DNA of 64,000 bases, from contig JBMNJC010000015.1 of NCBI GenBank assembly GCA_050951465.1, positions 62,001 through 126,000 of the forward strand. Reading direction: 5' to 3'. Below are positions 53,688 to 60,962 of the stretch, piece by piece; positions within the stretch are counted from its first letter, which is position 1; every line of letters starts with the position of its first letter. Under the pieces are notes generated by a model. That model was not told the origin of the DNA, did no database searches, and saw nothing but the letters and a program-made list of their open reading frames with translations. Source of the stretch: JAAZHD01 sp012510895. Its GTDB lineage: Bacteria > Bacillota > Clostridia > Caldicoprobacterales > DTU083. Made by a program: the position numbers and the translations under genes.

Positions 53688-54209
53688 TTGATCATAATGG
53701 GTATAGACCCAGGTCTGGCGACCATGGGTTATGGGATAATAGAATCCAGGGGAAATAAAATCAAAGCCCTGGATTACGGGGTGGTAACCACCCCTGCAGA
53801 CATGGAGTTTTCCCGTCGGCTGCTTCATATTTTTAATTCAGTGGAAAAACTGATTCAGGACTATTCTCCTCAGGCTGTAGTATATGAAGAGCTGTTTTTT
53901 AATAAAAATGTGAAAACCGCTTTGATTATAGGACATGCCCGGGGAGCAGCGGTATTGGCAGGAGCAAGGCAGTCCATAGATTTGTTTGAGTATACTCCGC
54001 TTCAGGTAAAACAGGCGGTTGTCGGCTACGGACGGGCGGATAAGAATCAGGTGCAGAGCATGGTGAAGCTGCTTTTGGGTCTGCGGGAAATACCAAAGCC
54101 GGATGATGCCGCCGATGCACTTGCGGTTGCTATCTGTCACCTGCACAGCCATCAGTACGGCAGGAAGCTGGGTGTTTCGGGACAAGACCCTGAAGTCTGC
54201 ACTAAATAA
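53688..54209 (+). CDS. ruvC: Holliday junction resolvase RuvC
   Basis: This RNase H-fold endonuclease resolves Holliday junctions. In 173 residues it has GIDPGLATMGYGII (first catalytic Asp), VYEELFFNKNVKTA (catalytic Glu), and the closing DDAADALAVAICH with the C-terminal Asp pair. It starts at TTG 53688, 7 bases after GAGG, giving MIIMGIDPG as is usual for the family. It is first of ruvCAB. Confidence 0.96.
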   Translation: MIIMGIDPGLATMGYGIIESRGNKIKALDYGVVTTPADMEFSRRLLHIFNSVEKLIQDYSPQAVVYEELFFNKNVKTALIIGHARGAAVLAGARQSIDLFEYTPLQVKQAVVGYGRADKNQVQSMVKLLLGLREIPKPDDAADALAVAICHLHSHQYGRKLGVSGQDPEVCTK

Positions 54210-54231
54210 GGAATTTGCAGGAGTAAACTGA

Positions 54232-54867
54232 ATGTATGCCTATATTACCGGTACATTAGAGGAAGTTGACAGACTGAGTTTCTATGTTGTTGTTGAGGCC
54301 AATGGAATTGGCTACCGCATAAATGTTCCAGGCTCTGTTATAGAGAACCTGCCTTCAAGGGGAGAAACAGTAAAGCTGTATACATACCTTCATATAAGGG
54401 AAGATGTTCAAGCGCTTTATGGTTTTCTGGACAGGGAAGAACTTAATTTTTTTGAAAAATTGATTACCGTGTCCGGTGTAGGTCCTAAAGTTGCTTTAGG
54501 CATGCTGTCCGTCAGCTCTGCTCATGAGTTGGCGGCTGCCGTCATTACCGGAGACAGGAAAGCTTTAAGCCGCGCACCCGGAGTCGGCAAGAAAACAGCA
54601 GAGCGGATCATACTGGAATTAAGGGATAAAATCGATAAGGATGCCATTAAGCTGGCAGATGCTTCAGCCGCCGAGGATTCTGCTCCCATGGATTCTAAAG
54701 GCTTCCGGGGGCGCAGCAGGGCAGGTGTAAGGCTTGAAGCTCTGCAGGCTCTGCAGGCGCTGGGGTATCATGCGGCGGAAGCGGAAAAGGCCTTATCCGG
54801 TCTGGACGGAGCAGATGCTGCAGAATTAATTCGGCAGGCTCTCAGAAAACTGGATAATCAGCCTTGA
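54232..54867 (+). CDS. ruvA: Holliday junction branch-migration protein RuvA
   Basis: RuvA binds the junction and loads RuvB. In 211 residues it has an OB-fold N-terminus (MYAYITGTLEEV), tandem helix-hairpin-helix motifs (VSGVGPKVALGML, APGVGKKTAERIILEL) and a C-terminal UBA-like domain that contacts RuvB (ALQALGYHAAEAEKAL). It lies 22 bases after ruvC. Confidence 0.96.
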   Translation: MYAYITGTLEEVDRLSFYVVVEANGIGYRINVPGSVIENLPSRGETVKLYTYLHIREDVQALYGFLDREELNFFEKLITVSGVGPKVALGMLSVSSAHELAAAVITGDRKALSRAPGVGKKTAERIILELRDKIDKDAIKLADASAAEDSAPMDSKGFRGRSRAGVRLEALQALQALGYHAAEAEKALSGLDGADAAELIRQALRKLDNQP

Positions 54868-54885
54868 TGACAGGAGGGGAAAGAT

Positions 54886-55911
54886 TTGCACCGGCAGGAA
54901 GAGCGTATAATTGCATCCAACCGGCTTACGGAAGATTATGATATAGAAGCAAGCCTTCGGCCCAGAAAGCTTTCTGAATATATCGGACAGGAAAAAATAA
55001 AGGATCAGATGAATATATTTATCCAGGCTGCCAAAGGCAGGGGTGAAGCCCTGGATCATGTCCTTTTATATGGACCCCCGGGGCTTGGGAAAACCACTCT
55101 GGCCCATATAATAGCCAATGAACTGGGAGTCAGCATCCGCATTACCTCCGGCCCGGCAATTGAAAAAGCGGGAGATTTGGCGGCAATACTGACAAATTTG
55201 GGAGAACAGGATGTCCTTTTTATTGATGAAATTCACCGATTAAACCGCAGCGTGGAAGAAGTTCTTTATCCTGCTATGGAAGACTATGCTCTGGATATAA
55301 TCATCGGCAAAGGTCCCAGCGCCCGATCCATACGGCTGGATCTGCCCAAATTCACCTTAATCGGCGCAACCACCCGTGCGGGTATGCTGACATCTCCGCT
55401 CCGGGATCGTTTCGGCGTAATCAGCCGGCTGGAACTGTATTCCCCGGAAGAGTTGAAAAAAATTGTAATGCGTTCTGCCGGAATTCTGAATATAGAAATA
55501 GATGATGAGGGGGCCGAGGAAATAGCAAGGCGATCCAGAGGCACCCCCAGGGTAACCAACCGGATTTTGAAACGGGTGAGGGATTATGCCCAGGTCAGGG
55601 CTGACGGAGTAATTACTCTGAAGGTTGCACGTGAAGCTCTTAATATGCTGGAAGTTGATGAGATGGGGCTGGATGAAGTGGACAGAAGACTTATGGAAGC
55701 CATTGCACTAAAGTTCAACGGAGGACCTGTGGGTCTGGATACCTTGTCTGCTTCCACCGGAGAGGAAAGCACTACAATAGAGGATGTATGTGAACCCTAT
55801 CTGCTTCAGCTGGGATTCCTGGCACGCACACCGAGAGGAAGAATTCTGACTCCCCTTGGTTATAAGCATCTGAGATTACCCGTCAGTGAACAAAAAAGTT
55901 TGCTGGATTGA
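54886..55911 (+). CDS. ruvB: Holliday junction helicase RuvB
   Basis: This AAA+ motor drives branch migration. In 341 residues it has a Walker A motif (GPPGLGKTTLAHI), a Walker B motif (FIDEIHRLN), sensor 1 (LIGATTRAGMLTSPLRDRFG) and a winged-helix C-terminus (EPYLLQLGFLARTPRGR). It starts with TTG 54886 after AGGAGGGG, 18 bases from ruvA. Confidence 0.97.
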   Translation: MHRQEERIIASNRLTEDYDIEASLRPRKLSEYIGQEKIKDQMNIFIQAAKGRGEALDHVLLYGPPGLGKTTLAHIIANELGVSIRITSGPAIEKAGDLAAILTNLGEQDVLFIDEIHRLNRSVEEVLYPAMEDYALDIIIGKGPSARSIRLDLPKFTLIGATTRAGMLTSPLRDRFGVISRLELYSPEELKKIVMRSAGILNIEIDDEGAEEIARRSRGTPRVTNRILKRVRDYAQVRADGVITLKVAREALNMLEVDEMGLDEVDRRLMEAIALKFNGGPVGLDTLSASTGEESTTIEDVCEPYLLQLGFLARTPRGRILTPLGYKHLRLPVSEQKSLLD

Positions 55912-55986
55912 AAATTAAGTGTATATTATACTAATAATACACGATAATTTGCTGACCGACAGAGCAAACTAGAATGGAGAATTAGC

Positions 55987-57012
55987 TTGAAGGTTTCTGA
56001 TTTTGACTATGAACTGCCGGAAAGGCTGATTGCGCAGACCCCGCTTGAAAAGCGCGATGAATCAAGACTTTTGGTTGTTCACAGGAAAACGAAAAGCATA
56101 GAACACAGAGTGTTTAAAGATATAATAGAATATTTAAATCCTGGGGATTGTCTTGTAATTAATGATACAAAGGTAATTCCTGCCAGACTGCTTGGGAAAC
56201 GGAAGGACACCGGCGGAAAGATGGAATTTGTTCTCTTGAGCCGGGAAAATGATGACACCTGGCGGGTACTGGTGAAACCCGGGAAAAGAGCACAAATTGG
56301 AACTCGTTTTGTCTTCGGCGACGGTATACTGGAAGCGGAAGTTACAGGCATAACGGAAGAAGGGGGACGCACGGTCCGCTTTTTTTTTGAAGGAGTGTTT
56401 CAGGAAGTTCTGGATAAGGTAGGCATTATGCCCCTGCCCCCCTATATTCATGAAGAGCTGAAGGATAAGAACCGCTACCAGACAGTATATGCCAGACATG
56501 ACGGCTCAGCAGCTGCCCCTACGGCAGGGCTGCATTTTTCTCCAGCCCTCCTGAATCGGCTGGAAGAGAAAGGAGTATGTATATCAAGGGTTACATTGCA
56601 TGTAGGACTTGGCACTTTCAGGCCGGTGAAGGCGGAGGATATCAGTCAGCATGTTATGCATAGGGAATCCTATGAAGTCACCGAAGCGGCTGCTGCTGAA
56701 ATCAATGAAGCCAGGAGAAGGGGCGGACGGATTGTAGCGGTAGGCACCACTTCGCTCAGGACGCTGGAATCCGTTGCTGATGATAAAGGTATTGTGCATC
56801 CGGGCAGAGGTGAAACTGACCTTTTTATTGTTCCGGGATACAGATTTAAAGTAGTGGATGCTTTGATAACCAATTTTCATCTTCCAAAGTCCACCTTATT
56901 AATGCTGGTCAGTGCAATGACGGGCAGGGAGGAGATACTGAGAATTTATCAGGAAGCCATTGCCAGAGAGTATCGCTTTTTCAGTTTCGGCGACGCCATG
57001 TTTATTGAATAA
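55987..57012 (+). CDS. queA: S-adenosylmethionine:tRNA ribosyltransferase-isomerase QueA
   Basis: QueA makes epoxyqueuosine in tRNA from preQ1 and SAM. The 341 residues include DFDYELPERLIAQTPLEKRD, NDTKVIPARLLGKR, TAGLHFSPALLNRL and GTTSLRTLESV. It starts with TTG 55987 after GGAG. The next gene, tgt, supplies its substrate tRNA; the two are normally coupled. Confidence 0.97.
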   Translation: MKVSDFDYELPERLIAQTPLEKRDESRLLVVHRKTKSIEHRVFKDIIEYLNPGDCLVINDTKVIPARLLGKRKDTGGKMEFVLLSRENDDTWRVLVKPGKRAQIGTRFVFGDGILEAEVTGITEEGGRTVRFFFEGVFQEVLDKVGIMPLPPYIHEELKDKNRYQTVYARHDGSAAAPTAGLHFSPALLNRLEEKGVCISRVTLHVGLGTFRPVKAEDISQHVMHRESYEVTEAAAAEINEARRRGGRIVAVGTTSLRTLESVADDKGIVHPGRGETDLFIVPGYRFKVVDALITNFHLPKSTLLMLVSAMTGREEILRIYQEAIAREYRFFSFGDAMFIE

Positions 57013-57036
57013 ATACTTACTTTTCAGGGAGGAACT

Positions 57037-58146
57037 ATGTTCGAATTCGAGTTAATAAAGGAAGATCCTGATTCAAGGGCTCGTGTGGGAAGATTTCATA
57101 CTCCCCACGGCAGTTTTGATACACCGGTATTTATGCCTGTGGGAACCCAGGCAACCGTAAAAGCTGTAACTCCCAGGAATCTTGAAGAGCTGGAGGCAGA
57201 GATTATTCTTGCCAACACCTATCATCTTTACATGAGACCGGGACATGAACTGGTTAAGGAAGCAGGCGGATTACATAAATTCATGGGCTGGAACGGGCCT
57301 ATTCTTACCGACAGCGGCGGTTTTCAGATATTCAGTCTGGCAGAGCTGCGCAATATCAGGGAAGAAGGGGTAACCTTCCAGTCTCATCTGGACGGTTCTA
57401 CTCATTTTATTTCTCCTGAAAAAGCCATTGAGATTGAAAATGCTCTGGGAGCCGACATAATTATGGCCTTTGATGAATGCGTCCCCTATCCGGCAGAATA
57501 TGATTATGTCATGAAATCAGCAAAAAGAACCACCAGATGGCTTAAGCGCTGCATACAGGCTCATAGAAGAGATGATCAGGCCTTATTCGGGATTATTCAG
57601 GGAGGGATGTATGCTGACCTCCGGAGGATGAGTGCAGAGGAGATATTGTCCCATGACCTTCCCGGTTATGCAATTGGCGGGTTAAGCGTCGGAGAACCAA
57701 AGCCTCTCATGTATGAGATGCTGGATCATACCGTTCCCCTTATGCCTAAAAATAAGCCCAGGTATCTTATGGGCGTTGGCTCCCCAGACTGTCTGGTGGA
57801 AGGGGTTCTGCATGGGATTGATATGTTTGACTGTGTCCTGCCAACGCGTATTGCCAGAAACGGCACTGCATTGACCAGCCGGGGGAAGATAGTAGTTCGT
57901 AATGCTGAGCATGCGAAAGACTTTACCACCCTGGATCCGGAATGCGACTGCTATGCCTGTCAGAATTTCACAAAGGCTTATATCCGTCACCTGATAAAGG
58001 CCAATGAGATTCTGGCTTCAATATTATTATCCATTCATAATCTGCGGTTTTTGATTTCCCTTATGAAAGAGGTTAGGAAATCAATACTTGAGGAAAGGCT
58101 CCTGGAATTCCGCAACGAATTTTTTGAAAAGTTTGGGCATGAATGA
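57037..58146 (+). CDS. tgt: Queuine/preQ1 tRNA-guanine transglycosylase
   Basis: Tgt exchanges guanine 34 for preQ1 in tRNA. The 369-residue TIM barrel has the substrate-binding Asp in DSGGFQIFSL, the nucleophile Asp in MFDCVLPTRIARNG, and the zinc site CDCYACQ...H near residue 305. GGGAGGA precedes ATG 57037, 25 bases after queA. Confidence 0.97.
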   Translation: MFEFELIKEDPDSRARVGRFHTPHGSFDTPVFMPVGTQATVKAVTPRNLEELEAEIILANTYHLYMRPGHELVKEAGGLHKFMGWNGPILTDSGGFQIFSLAELRNIREEGVTFQSHLDGSTHFISPEKAIEIENALGADIIMAFDECVPYPAEYDYVMKSAKRTTRWLKRCIQAHRRDDQALFGIIQGGMYADLRRMSAEEILSHDLPGYAIGGLSVGEPKPLMYEMLDHTVPLMPKNKPRYLMGVGSPDCLVEGVLHGIDMFDCVLPTRIARNGTALTSRGKIVVRNAEHAKDFTTLDPECDCYACQNFTKAYIRHLIKANEILASILLSIHNLRFLISLMKEVRKSILEERLLEFRNEFFEKFGHE

Positions 58147-58223
58147 AAATTTTTGATTATTTCCTTGAATTAATGTATCAAACCGATTACTATATTTATA
58201 TAGCAAAAGAAGGAGGGAAATGA

Positions 58224-58541
58224 ATGTTTCTAACGGCACAAGTTCCAGCGGAAGGAGCAGGCGGCGTAGCTGGATTGATTGGGGCGCTGGCTCCCTTTAT
58301 ACTGATGATTATTATGGTTTATTTCATGATAATCCGTCCTCAAAGGAAGAGGGACAAAGAGAATAAGGAGATGCTGGCTTCCCTTAAAGTAGGTGACAAT
58401 ATAACAACCATCGGCGGGATCTGCGGTAAGATAGTTTCTATAAAAGATGACATACTTACCGTTGAAGTAGGAGTTGACAAGGTAAAATTGGTCTTTGAGC
58501 GCTGGGCTATAAGAGATGTAGACAGGCCGGTGTCTGATTAA
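58224..58541 (+). CDS. yajC: Preprotein translocase subunit YajC
   Basis: This small accessory of the SecDF-YajC complex has 105 residues, with one membrane helix (about 22-42), then PQRKRDKENKEMLASLKVGDNITTIGGICGKI, the family core. It follows tgt, as in most bacteria. secDF is not next to it here. Confidence 0.95.
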   Translation: MFLTAQVPAEGAGGVAGLIGALAPFILMIIMVYFMIIRPQRKRDKENKEMLASLKVGDNITTIGGICGKIVSIKDDILTVEVGVDKVKLVFERWAIRDVDRPVSD

Positions 58542-58558
58542 GGCCGTATCCTTTTCAT

Positions 58559-58595
58559 AAAAAAGCTGTGTTTTCGTCAGAAATCCGGCTTTTTT
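58559..58595 (+). terminator. Possible intrinsic terminator
   Basis: AAAAAAGC pairs with GCTTTTTT across a 21-base loop, with a T6 tract. The stem is AT-rich and modest. Confidence 0.4.
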
Positions 58596-58699
58596 ATTGC
58601 GTAATTTACTCTCATCCCTTTTCTTAGGTTGTCATGTCATATCAGTCCGCATTTTTGCATATGTTTGAAATAAGATGCCTAAAAAAGGGGTTGGAAAGG

Positions 58700-59107
58700 A
58701 TGAAAATGGTTCGCAAGAGTACTGCAAGACAAGAAAAGACCTCTTTGCTCAATGATATTTTAAGTATTCTTAAAGGTTCTGTTTTTGCAGTTGTTATCAC
58801 CTTAATCTTTATCATCCTCTTTGCAGCGGTGATGCAGCTGTCCACACTGCCAGAAAGCATTATCAGGCCGGTAGTGCAGGTGCTGAGAATTTTAAGCATT
58901 GCAGCAGGAGGCGCCTTTGTTGCCCGGAAAGCAGAAAGCAGGGGTTGGATCAAGGGTGCAGCAACCGGGGTTTTCTATGTTTTGCTGGTATCCCTCATAG
59001 GGGTAGTCTCCGGAGGTCAATTCTCATTCGATAGAATTTTTATTTCAGATCTTCTGATGGGCATAGTGGTAGGAGCCATAGGAGGCGCAATCGGCATAAA
59101 CACCTGA
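58700..59107 (+). CDS. TIGR04086-type integral membrane protein
   Basis: This protein of ~135 residues has four predicted helices (about 25-45, 58-72, 82-100 and 112-133) and no soluble domain. It resembles the clostridial TIGR04086 membrane family that often sits between yajC and the SCIFF gene; its function is unknown. The start may be ATG 58700 or 58706, with GGAAAGGA at 58693-58700 as the ribosome binding site. The frame to 58634 lacks a site. Confidence 0.8.
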   Translation: MKMVRKSTARQEKTSLLNDILSILKGSVFAVVITLIFIILFAAVMQLSTLPESIIRPVVQVLRILSIAAGGAFVARKAESRGWIKGAATGVFYVLLVSLIGVVSGGQFSFDRIFISDLLMGIVVGAIGGAIGINT

Positions 59108-59231
59108 TGATCAGGCTGTCTCAAAGTTTACTTTCCTATATATGATCTATCTGCCGCCTTATGCAAGGGGGCTTTTGGCATTGGTTGAAGCAGCAAATTT
59201 CCCGTCTGCCCTTTTCATTAACTGGAATATA

Positions 59232-59240
59232 TGTTATAAT
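59232..59240 (+). promoter_or_regulatory. Putative extended -10 promoter of the SCIFF operon
   Basis: TGTTATAAT at 59232-59240 lies about 80 bases upstream of the SCIFF start. No clear -35 box is present. Confidence 0.5.
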
Positions 59241-59321
59241 AAATTGCATTGAAATAGAGAATTTTTCGGTTTTTATTTACAAGCTTTTTACCATGTATAG
59301 CAAAGAGAGGGAGAAATCAGA

Positions 59322-59459
59322 ATGAAACACATTAAGACACTGCACAAAGGCAAATTGAAACAGAGCATTGTTAACGGCGGCTGCGGCGAATGCCAGGCTT
59401 CCTGTCAGTCTGCGTGTAAAACTTCATGCACGGTAGGCAATCAAAGCTGCCAGAAATAA
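59322..59459 (+). CDS. SCIFF ranthipeptide precursor (six Cys in forty-five residues)
   Basis: This 45-residue peptide begins MKHIKTLHKGKLK and has six Cys at positions 21, 24, 28, 32, 36 and 43, exactly the SCIFF pattern. Cys32 and Thr37 are both present; these are the positions reported to be joined by a thioether in C. thermocellum CteA. The first ~20 residues act as leader. GAGAGGGAG precedes ATG 59322. The radical-SAM maturase is encoded 115 bases downstream. SCIFF is nearly universal in Clostridia, but its biological role is unknown. Confidence 0.95.
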   Translation: MKHIKTLHKGKLKQSIVNGGCGECQASCQSACKTSCTVGNQSCQK

Positions 59460-59488
59460 CCGGCATTATTATACATAAAGAAAAGACG

Positions 59489-59523
59489 GATAGCAGTAGC
59501 TTGGCTACTGCTATCTTTAGGTT
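59489..59523 (+). terminator. Strong hairpin between SCIFF and maturase genes
   Basis: A perfect 11-bp stem (GATAGCAGTAG, 59489-59499, with CTACTGCTATC, 59505-59515) has a 5-base loop and a short TTTAGGTTT tail. It probably acts as a partial terminator or mRNA stabiliser that gives more peptide than maturase message. Confidence 0.75.
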
Positions 59524-59573
59524 TAAGGATATACAGTGTCTAATCGTTACTTGCTGAAAAAAGGAAGGATAGA

Positions 59574-60947
59574 ATGATTCATAAATTTAAAATAGAAGAT
59601 GTACGGCTGGTTTTGGACGTTAACAGCGGTGCAGTTCATATTATTGATGAACTTATCTGGGACTTACTGGACTACGGTCCTCAGTTTTTTATGGGAAAAA
59701 TTGTGGAAGATTTGCGGGGTAAATATAAGGCAGAAGAATTGGAAGAAGGAGTTATTGAGTTAAAGAAACTCATTGAGGAAGAAATGCTCTATACTTCCTG
59801 GGATGAAGAGGACAAGCCTTCCATGACAGGGGAGCCTGTTATAAAGGCAATGTGTCTTCATGCTGCTCATGACTGCAATTTAAGGTGCAGTTACTGCTTT
59901 GCCTCTACCGGCGATTTCAAAGGGAAGAGAAGCATTTTGGATTTGGAAACAGGGAAAAAAGCATTGGATTTTCTGATTCAGCATTCAGGAAACCGGAGAA
60001 ATCTGGAAGTGGATTTTTTCGGCGGAGAGCCTCTGATGAATTTCCCGGTTGTCAGGGAATTGGTAGAGTACGGGAGAAAGCAGGAGAAAAAATATAATAA
60101 AAAATTCCGTTTTACCATTACTACCAACGGACTGTTGCTTAATGAGGATATATTGGAATACATTAATAAAGAATTTGTCAATGTGGTTGTGAGTATCGAC
60201 GGACGTCCCGAAGTACACGATAGGCTGCGCAAAACCTGCGCCGGAACCGGCAGCTATAACGTTATTATGCCCAGAGCAGTGAAACTGGCTGAAAGCCGGA
60301 ATCAGACCGACTATTATGTACGGGGCACTTTTACTAAATTTAATAAGGATTTTGACAAGGACGTTCTTCATCTGGCGGATGCAGGTTTTAAGCAGATTTC
60401 CGTGGAGCCGGTGGTGGCTTCGGAAGAAGAAGAATACCATCTTTCGAAAGAGGATTTGCAGGAAATATATGATGCCTACGACAGGCTCTTAAAAGTCTAT
60501 CTGGAAAGAAAGAAACAAGGCCGAGGGTTTAATTTCTTCCATTTCCAGGTGGATATGGAACAGGGACCTTGTGCAGCCAAAAGGTCAACCGGCTGCGGTG
60601 CCGGCAATGAATATATAGCTGTGACTCCTGAAGGGGATATTTATCCATGTCATCAGTTCGTTGGAAATGAAGATTTTAAAATGGGAAGTGTATTGGATGG
60701 ATCCTTCGACACAGAGATGCAGAAGGTGTTTCGCAGCACCAATGTTTTCACCAAGGAAAAATGTGCATCCTGCTGGGCAAAGTTCTATTGCAGCGGAGGA
60801 TGCGCTGCCAATGCCCAGAACTTTTCGGGGGATATCAGAATTCCTTATGAACTTGGCTGCGATATGGAAAAGAAGAGACTTGAATGCGCTCTTGCCATAA
60901 AGGCACTGGAGTACCTGGAAGAAGAAGCGATGAATCAGCGGGTATAA
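59574..60947 (+). CDS. SCIFF peptide radical-SAM maturase (thioether-forming)
   Basis: This radical-SAM SPASM enzyme of 457 residues makes Cys thioether links in the SCIFF peptide. An N-terminal RRE-like segment (about 1-90) binds the leader. The [4Fe-4S] motif is Cys101, Cys105, Cys108 (CNLRCSYC). The C-terminal SPASM/twitch region has two auxiliary-cluster Cys groups, CGAGNEYIAVTPEGDIYPC and CASCWAKFYCSGGC. GAAGGA precedes ATG 59574. C. thermocellum CteB is the characterised relative. Confidence 0.95.
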   Translation: MIHKFKIEDVRLVLDVNSGAVHIIDELIWDLLDYGPQFFMGKIVEDLRGKYKAEELEEGVIELKKLIEEEMLYTSWDEEDKPSMTGEPVIKAMCLHAAHDCNLRCSYCFASTGDFKGKRSILDLETGKKALDFLIQHSGNRRNLEVDFFGGEPLMNFPVVRELVEYGRKQEKKYNKKFRFTITTNGLLLNEDILEYINKEFVNVVVSIDGRPEVHDRLRKTCAGTGSYNVIMPRAVKLAESRNQTDYYVRGTFTKFNKDFDKDVLHLADAGFKQISVEPVVASEEEEYHLSKEDLQEIYDAYDRLLKVYLERKKQGRGFNFFHFQVDMEQGPCAAKRSTGCGAGNEYIAVTPEGDIYPCHQFVGNEDFKMGSVLDGSFDTEMQKVFRSTNVFTKEKCASCWAKFYCSGGCAANAQNFSGDIRIPYELGCDMEKKRLECALAIKALEYLEEEAMNQRV

Positions 60948-60962
60948 CAAGCGGGGGTAAAA

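Noticed and set aside
55912..55986. PreQ1 riboswitch ahead of queA
   Set aside because: The leader is too short and lacks the conserved preQ1 aptamer bases; only an imperfect AT-rich dyad is present.
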